A stretch of 64,000 nucleotides of DNA from Leucobacter chromiisoli (GTDB taxonomy: Bacteria > Actinomycetota > Actinomycetes > Actinomycetales > Microbacteriaceae), in the NCBI RefSeq assembly GCF_016522505.1, contig NZ_JAEHOH010000013.1:81098-145097 (forward strand), written 5' to 3'. The notes beneath the pieces are model-generated. The model searched no databases. It worked only from the letters and a program-made list of their open reading frames with translations, and had not been told where the DNA came from. Both the position numbers and the translations under genes were made by a program. Of this stretch, positions 59,461 to 64,000 are shown piece after piece (the stretch's first letter is position 1; every line of letters begins with the position of its first letter).

Positions 59461-61119
59461 ATGTCCCTCCTCGTCAGTCCAGCCATCGTCGGCATCTTCG
59501 GCGCGGTGATCGCGCTCGTGCTGATCGCGCTCGTCATCATCAAGCGCTATCGCATCGCGAAGCCCGACGAGGCGATCATCGTCACCGGCGGCAAGGGCAA
59601 GGTGGTGCGCGACGCCGCGGGCAACGAGACCCGCGATCTGTCGGGGCAGAAGGTGGTGACCGGCGGCGGCGTCTTCGTGGTGCCGTTCGTGCAGAAGTCG
59701 TTCACCATCTCGCTGCGCTCGCGCCGCCTCTCGATCACCACCGAGGCTCAGACGACCGACGGCATCACCATCCAGGCGCAGGCCGTCGCCGTCGTCAAGG
59801 TCGGCGGCACGCAGGAGATGATCCGCGCGGCGGCCCAGCGGTTCCTCTCGAACTCCGATGAGATCGACGAGTCCACTCAGGAGGTGCTGTCGGGTTCGCT
59901 GCGTTCGATCATCGGCGGGCTCACCGTGCTGCAGATCATCCGGGATCGCGCCGTCGTCGCCCAGAGCGTGCTCGAGGCCGCCGAGGAGGCGCTCACCAAG
60001 CAGGGCCTCGTGGTCGACACCCTGCAGATCCAGGAGATCCGCGACGCCGCCGACTACATCGCGAACATCGGCCGCCCCGAGGCGGCGAAGGTGCGCCAGG
60101 CCGCCGACATCGCCGAGACCAACGCCTACCAGGCCTCGCAGGAGGCCAAGATCTCGGCCGAGCAGCACCTGCTCGACCGCAACCGCGAGCTGAAGCTGCG
60201 CCAGGCCGCGGTGCAGGCCGAGACCGACAAGGCGTCCGCGCAGGCGTCCGCGGCCCAGCCCCTCGAGGACGCGATCCAGCAGCAGGCCATCGTCGAGCAG
60301 CAGCAGCTCACCGCGCAGAAGCAGGTGTCGCTGCGCAAGGAGCAGCTGAACGCCGACGTGCGCGCCGTCGCCGAGGCCGAGGCCTACCGGGTCGAGCAGC
60401 TGGCGAAGGCCGACGCAGCCGCCGCCGTCTCCGCGGCGGAGGGCCGCGCCCAGGCGACGGAGCGCGAGGGCCTCGCGAGCCGCGCCGCCCGTATCGCCGC
60501 GTCCGAGGCGCTCGCCGCCGAGGGCGAGGCAGAGGCTCGCGCGCTCCGCGCGAAGGGCACCGCCGAGGCCGACGCGATCGACGCCCGCGCTCGCGCCCTC
60601 GAGACCCAGTCGCAGGCCGTGCTGGCGCAGGAGCTCATCCAGCTGCTGCCGAGCATCGCCGGCGAGTACGCGCAAGCGATCGGCAACATCGACACCATGA
60701 CGGTGGTCTCCGCCGACGGCACCTCGAAGGTCGCCGGCGACGCCATGGGCAACATCAAGGGGCTGCTGGACATGGCGCGCGACACCGTCGGCGTCGATCT
60801 GGTCGGCATGCTCAACGGCGTCGCCGCAGGCGGTGCCGCGGGAGCGGCGGCGGGACGCGCCTCGAACCGGGCGTCGCGCGAAGCCTCGGCGACCATGCGG
60901 GATCTCCGCGACGGCTTCGGGTCGCGCGAGGCGAACGACGGTTCCCGTCACGGCTCGCCGAGCGCGGCGGGAAGCGCGGGAGCCTCCGATGCTCGGAACG
61001 CGGGATCCTCGCCGGCTTCGGGCGCCTCGGACGCCTCGTCCGACGCCTCCGGTGCGGGTGACTCCGACGCCGCGTCCGGCTCCGGGGATCCCGCGTCGGG
61101 CGCCGGTTCGGACGCGTGA
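59461..61119 (+). CDS. Flotillin/SPFH domain protein
   Basis: Membrane scaffold protein of 552 residues. One N-terminal membrane helix (about 5-27), then the SPFH domain (about 30-190: PDEAIIVTGGKGKVV, GGGVFVVPFVQKS, LSITTEAQTTDGITI, FLSNSDEIDESTQEVLSGSL). A long Ala/Glu/Gln coiled coil (about 205-385) and a flotillin end follow. The last 70 residues are a Ser/Ala/Gly/Asp tail of low complexity. With NfeD it would organise membrane domains, perhaps for envelope stress or transporter placement. Confidence 0.93.
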   Translation: MSLLVSPAIVGIFGAVIALVLIALVIIKRYRIAKPDEAIIVTGGKGKVVRDAAGNETRDLSGQKVVTGGGVFVVPFVQKSFTISLRSRRLSITTEAQTTDGITIQAQAVAVVKVGGTQEMIRAAAQRFLSNSDEIDESTQEVLSGSLRSIIGGLTVLQIIRDRAVVAQSVLEAAEEALTKQGLVVDTLQIQEIRDAADYIANIGRPEAAKVRQAADIAETNAYQASQEAKISAEQHLLDRNRELKLRQAAVQAETDKASAQASAAQPLEDAIQQQAIVEQQQLTAQKQVSLRKEQLNADVRAVAEAEAYRVEQLAKADAAAAVSAAEGRAQATEREGLASRAARIAASEALAAEGEAEARALRAKGTAEADAIDARARALETQSQAVLAQELIQLLPSIAGEYAQAIGNIDTMTVVSADGTSKVAGDAMGNIKGLLDMARDTVGVDLVGMLNGVAAGGAAGAAAGRASNRASREASATMRDLRDGFGSREANDGSRHGSPSAAGSAGASDARNAGSSPASGASDASSDASGAGDSDAASGSGDPASGAGSDA

Positions 61120-61209
61120 GGGCGGCCGCCCCGACCCTTCGCCTAGGGCGTGCCGAGCAGCGGTTCGGGGCTTCATGCCCGCTCCGCGCGGAGAGAGCAC
61201 AATAGAACC

Positions 61210-62010
61210 ATGACCCCACGCAAGCATCCGCCCGCTCAGCAGGCCGCCGACCTCGAGGCCGCGCTCGGCCCCGTGCTCGAGGAGCACGCGCGGCCCGAGG
61301 TCGTGCTGCTGCGGCTCCGCCGGCACGGCCGACGCCTCACGCTTCCCGTGGTGATCCTCATCGGGGTGGCCGGCGCGACCGGATACTGGGCCGGCACCCT
61401 CCCCGAGACCTGGATGAACGTCCTCGCGGGCGTCGGGGCCGCCGTGGCGGTTCTGCTGCTCGTGCTCCTCCCGGTGCTCGCCTGGCTCGCGCAGACCAGC
61501 ACGGTCACGTCGCGGCGGGTGATCGTCCGACGGGGTCTCTTCGTGCGGCATCGCGCCGAGGTGCCGCTCAGCCGCGTGCGCGAGGTGCGATCGAGACGCA
61601 GCCTGATCCAGCGCCTCTTCGGCTCGGGCGACGTGGAGCTGCTCGTCGGCACCGACTCCACGCGCCTGCGCGACGTGCCAGGCCCCGAGGTCGTCGTCGA
61701 CGCGCTGCAGGAGCTGCTCGAGCGCAACTACGCGCAGTCGCTGGCCTCGCAGCGGCTTACCGGAGGCTTCGGGATGGGGAACGGGCAGTTCACCGGTGGC
61801 GCGCAGTTCACCGGTGGCGCGCAGGGCACGGCCGGTGGGCAGGCCACGGGCGGTGGACTGCAGTATCGGGGTGGACAGTACGTGTCGGGCGCCCCGTACC
61901 CGCCCGGGCAGCTCGCGCGACCGGGCTACCCGAGCGTGGCGCCTCCTCCCGGCCAGCCCAGCTTCTTCGACCCCGACGCGACGACCGCGCTGCCGCCCGA
62001 GCGCCGGTAG
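61210..62010 (+). CDS. PH-domain membrane protein
   Basis: A 266-residue protein with two helices (about 45-65 and 77-97) followed by a bacterial PH (bPH2/YdbT-like) domain, TSTVTSRRVIVRRGLFVRHR then VPLSRVREVRSRRSLIQRLF and GDVELLVGTDS. The C-terminal 75 residues are Gly/Gln/Pro-rich with QFTGGA repeats. Function unknown; such proteins may sense or order membranes, which fits with flotillin and NfeD next door. ATG at 61210, no clear ribosome site. A 31-bp tandem repeat covers the stop codon. Confidence 0.78.
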   Translation: MTPRKHPPAQQAADLEAALGPVLEEHARPEVVLLRLRRHGRRLTLPVVILIGVAGATGYWAGTLPETWMNVLAGVGAAVAVLLLVLLPVLAWLAQTSTVTSRRVIVRRGLFVRHRAEVPLSRVREVRSRRSLIQRLFGSGDVELLVGTDSTRLRDVPGPEVVVDALQELLERNYAQSLASQRLTGGFGMGNGQFTGGAQFTGGAQGTAGGQATGGGLQYRGGQYVSGAPYPPGQLARPGYPSVAPPPGQPSFFDPDATTALPPERR

Positions 62011-62060
62011 ACCGTGCGGCGCTGTCGCCGAGCGTCGGTAGACCGTGCGGCGCTGGCGGC
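61999..62060 (+). repeat. 31-bp tandem duplication over the stop codon of the PH-domain gene
   Basis: Two nearly identical units starting gagcg at 61999 and 62030, sharing cggtagaccgtgcggcgctg exactly. The stop TAG (62008-62010) is in the first copy and its match in the second is noncoding. Confidence 0.85.
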
Positions 62061-62112
62061 CGGATGGCGCGGCGGCGTGGCGGCGCGGCACCGGCCGTGC
62101 GGACGCGTCGTC

Positions 62113-62706
62113 TCAGGTCGTGCGCTCGATGAGCGTGTCGATCAGGCTCATCGCGAGGCGCACCAGGCGCTCGATCTCGTTCTCGTCGCGGTCGATCCAG
62201 CGGCACTCGGGGTCGCCGACCGGGACGAAGTTCTCGTGCCGCTCCCACACCATGAGCGTGCGCTCCGCGCCGAGCACGTACTGCTGCCACCAGATCTGGC
62301 GCAGATAGTGCCGGGGGATGGACCGCCACTCCTTGTTGGTCGTCTTGATCTCGGCGAGCTCGAGCGAGCCGCCCGTGCGTTCGACGAGCCCGTCGGGGGT
62401 GGCCAGGTGGCGCAGGTCGGTCTCCGCGTGGAAGAGCGCCTGACTGGGCGAGATGCCGTGCTCCTGGAGCACCCAGGCCGCGATCTCCGGTTCTCGCGTC
62501 TTGCCGTGCTCCGTGTAGGCGTTGCCCGAGAAGCTGCTGCCGTAGAGCTTCTGATGGGCGGCGGCCTCGATCGATCGAGGCGTCGAGAGCTTCGCCACGT
62601 CGGTCGCCGTGATGCCGCGGGCCCTGGCCCGCATCCACGCCATGCGGTCCGTGCCGTCGGTGACGATACGGGTGCGATAGCTGAGCGAGACGGACATCGG
62701 ATCCAT
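62113..62706 (-). CDS. YqaJ-type viral recombinase/exonuclease family protein
   Basis: Nuclease-fold protein of 197 residues, of the PD-(D/E)XK group used by phages with RecT-type annealing proteins. Visible blocks: ARGITATDVAKLSTPRS, EHGKTREPEIAAWV with a catalytic Glu, LATPDGLVE with the metal-binding Asp, and LAEIKTT with the E-x-K pair. No recT or other phage gene is nearby, so this copy stands alone; it could be a domesticated phage remnant. ATG 62706, with an in-frame ATG 3 codons later as an alternative. Confidence 0.83.
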   Translation of the reverse strand: MDPMSVSLSYRTRIVTDGTDRMAWMRARARGITATDVAKLSTPRSIEAAAHQKLYGSSFSGNAYTEHGKTREPEIAAWVLQEHGISPSQALFHAETDLRHLATPDGLVERTGGSLELAEIKTTNKEWRSIPRHYLRQIWWQQYVLGAERTLMVWERHENFVPVGDPECRWIDRDENEIERLVRLAMSLIDTLIERTT

Positions 62707-63056
62707 TCTTCCACCCTTTCCGGCAGCTCCGGGTCAGCTCGTCCGTCGTTTCGTCAAGCGCGGCCCATCCCTTCGCGCACCCGGCTCCGGCTGCGGTTCC
62801 GCGCGGCCCGCGGCATCGTCGGAAGCGCGGCCGATCCCTCCCCTCGACAGCATGCCGCGCGGCTGTGCGCGCGCTGTGAGCGAGGGCGGCGAAGAGGCGG
62901 GCGTGGCCCTGTCGGAGCTCGTGCGTTTAGGTGTACGCTCACTTCTTGGGCCTGGCGTTTTACCAGCGCGAGCAGGCATTATTCGGGGAAGCTGAGCGTC
63001 AGTTGTCGGCTATCGGGTTCAGCCCGTACCCAGTCCGGAGGGGGAGGATTTTTGGC
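62707..63056. other. 350-bp gap before the response regulator gene
   Basis: The right half is AT-richer and holds a small hairpin CTGG/CCAG (62952-62966) and CATTAT (62977-62982), a weak -10 candidate without a fitting -35. A strong ribosome site (ggaggggga) lies just before the response regulator ATG. No gene is convincing here. Confidence 0.4.
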
Positions 63057-63779
63057 ATGGACGTAGGAACTCTACTGAGAGCCGACGGGGGGAAGGTGCG
63101 GGCTCTCATCGTCGACGATGAGGAATCGATCTCCCAGCTCATCGCGATGGCCCTGCGCTACGAGGGGTGGGACGTCGACACCGCCACCACCGGTCAGGAG
63201 GCCTTGGAGAAGCTGCGCGGCTTCGATCCCGACGTGGCCGTTCTCGACATCATGCTCCCCGACTTCGGCGGGCTGCAGGTGCTCTCGCGGCTGCGCTCCG
63301 AGGGGTACAACCTCCCGGTGCTCTTCCTCACGGCGCTCGACTCGGTCGACGACCGGGTGAACGGCCTGACGGCGGGCGGCGACGACTACGTGGTGAAGCC
63401 CTTCAGCCTCGAGGAGCTGATCGCCCGGCTCCGCGGCCTCGTCCGGCGCTCCCAGATCGCGCTCGCCCAGCAGCCCGATCCCGTGCTGCGCGTCGGCGAC
63501 CTCACCCTGAACGAGGACAGCTACGAGGTGGAGCGGGGCGGTGACCAGATCGACGTCACCAACACTGAGTTCGAGCTGCTCCGCTATCTGATGCGCAACC
63601 CCCGTCGGGTGCTCTCGAAGGCGCAGATCCTGGATCGCGTGTGGAGCTACGACTTCAACGGTAAGGCCACGGTCGTCGAGCTCTACATCTCGTACCTGCG
63701 CAAGAAGATCGACTCGGGCCGCAAGCCGATGCTGCACACGGTCCGCGGTGCCGGGTACATGCTGAAGCCCGCGGAGTAG
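63057..63779 (+). CDS. OmpR/PhoB-family response regulator
   Basis: Two-component regulator of 240 residues. The receiver domain (about 14-125) has the acidic pair D20-D21, phosphoacceptor D64 (AVLDIMLPDFGG), the Thr in LFLTALDS and the Lys in VVKPF. The winged-helix DNA-binding domain (about 140-235) has LTLNEDSYEVERGG, VTNTEFELLRYLM, KAQILDRVWSYDF and HTVRGAGYMLKP. ATG at 63057 with ggaggggga upstream. The histidine kinase gene normally found directly downstream is missing; an IS30 end lies there instead. Confidence 0.93.
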   Translation: MDVGTLLRADGGKVRALIVDDEESISQLIAMALRYEGWDVDTATTGQEALEKLRGFDPDVAVLDIMLPDFGGLQVLSRLRSEGYNLPVLFLTALDSVDDRVNGLTAGGDDYVVKPFSLEELIARLRGLVRRSQIALAQQPDPVLRVGDLTLNEDSYEVERGGDQIDVTNTEFELLRYLMRNPRRVLSKAQILDRVWSYDFNGKATVVELYISYLRKKIDSGRKPMLHTVRGAGYMLKPAE

Positions 63780-63841
63780 CGACCCCGCCCCGGGCCGCCG
63801 CCCTGCTGCCACACCCGCCCGCCACACCCGCCCGCGACCCA

Positions 63842-64000
63842 TTTGCGCTCGTCAGTAGATGCTCTGGATTCGCGGCGGTTTCAGGGGGTCAGTGCAACAC
63901 CGGTGAGTAGAGCTCCTAGCTTCTCACGCGGCGTTGCCCAGTCCAGAGTCTTGCGCGGGCGATCGTTCAGCAGGTCTTGCAACAGTACGATCTCTTCACC
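63842..64000. mobile_element. IS30-family insertion sequence, one end only
   Basis: The 3' end of an IS30-type transposase gene runs off the window. The element end must lie between the response regulator stop (63779) and the transposase stop (63881); I put it near 63842, but the inverted repeat cannot be fixed because the other end is not in view. Confidence 0.65.
63881..64000 (-). CDS. IS30-family transposase, C-terminal part
   Basis: The last 39 codons are visible on the minus strand, ending at TGA 63881-63883. LLNDRPRKTLDWATPREKLG is the conserved C-terminal block of IS30-type DDE transposases (the LNxRPRKxLxWxTPxE pattern with the catalytic Glu just upstream or in this region). The gene continues beyond the window, so it is not possible to say whether it is intact. 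Confidence 0.85.
   Translation of the reverse strand, partial: GEEIVLLQDLLNDRPRKTLDWATPREKLGALLTGVALTP

Noticed and set aside
58750..62091. Minus-strand open frame of 1113 codons opposite NfeD, flotillin and PH-domain genes
   Set aside because: The plus-strand proteins have clear family motifs; the long antisense frame is a by-product of high G+C.
63845..63856. Short match (gctcgtcag) between the IS30 end region and the palindrome at 951-1012
   Set aside because: Only 9 bases and no wider similarity, so probably chance.

Overview
The window is a very G+C-rich stretch with GTG starts, many 4-base ATGA/GTGA gene overlaps, likely leaderless starts and actinobacterial gene types: ResB/CcsB cytochrome c maturation, actinobacterial coproheme decarboxylase HemQ, an LCP protein and DasR-type operators. 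It most likely comes from a Gram-positive actinobacterium. A Microbacteriaceae/Leucobacter-like host is my guess from gene style; no marker gene here proves it. No rRNA, tRNA or CRISPR array was seen.

Layout. 1-2.2 kb: end of a cytochrome c maturation operon (resB, ccsB) split by a 62-bp palindrome. 2.2-4.9 kb: mannitol-dehydrogenase-type oxidoreductase and an LCP cell-wall ligase. 5.1-8.2 kb: VanZ-like protein, then a minus-strand operon of tyrosine autokinase, LMW phosphotyrosine phosphatase and PqqD-like protein, the usual control unit of exopolysaccharide (EPS) export. 8.3-16.3 kb: an unusual surface-protein locus with two copies of an AraC regulator-Tat-signal exported protein module, a MauE/thioredoxin fusion, a DUF418 membrane protein, a signal peptidase I and an HprK-like kinase. 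16.4-18.3 kb: HemQ and a PF14907-type nucleotidyltransferase. 18.3-25.7 kb: EPS assembly genes on the minus strand (priming transferase, polymerase-like protein, three glycosyltransferases, flippase), visibly poorer in G+C than their neighbours.

26-38.7 kb is an amino-sugar region. It holds an orphan CsoR with its operator, then a minus-strand operon (ROK regulator, sugar ABC binding protein and two permeases, NagZ-type hexosaminidase, ROK kinase). RarD-type transporter, GNAT and GntR genes follow, then nagB-nagA divergent from the GntR gene across two DasR-like sites. 38.7-41 kb holds an LLM flavin oxidoreductase and a quinone oxidoreductase.

41.2-51.4 kb looks like one LacI-controlled catabolic island for unusual amides or peptides. 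It has a DmpA/BapA-type P1 aminopeptidase, a NylB-like serine hydrolase, the LacI regulator, a complete peptide ABC importer and a C45 (penicillin acyltransferase-like) hydrolase. Matching 14-bp operators lie before the peptidase and before the importer. 52-58.8 kb holds a second set: an amidohydrolase containing a duplicated 65-bp insert, then a peptide importer in which one permease and one ATPase are fused. 58.8-62.7 kb holds NfeD and flotillin genes, a PH-domain membrane protein and a YqaJ-type nuclease. The window ends with an OmpR-type response regulator followed directly by the 3' end of an IS30-family transposase gene.

Best candidates for something undescribed are the duplicated AraC-Tat-protein locus embedded in the EPS region, and the LacI-controlled peptidase/amidase/importer island.
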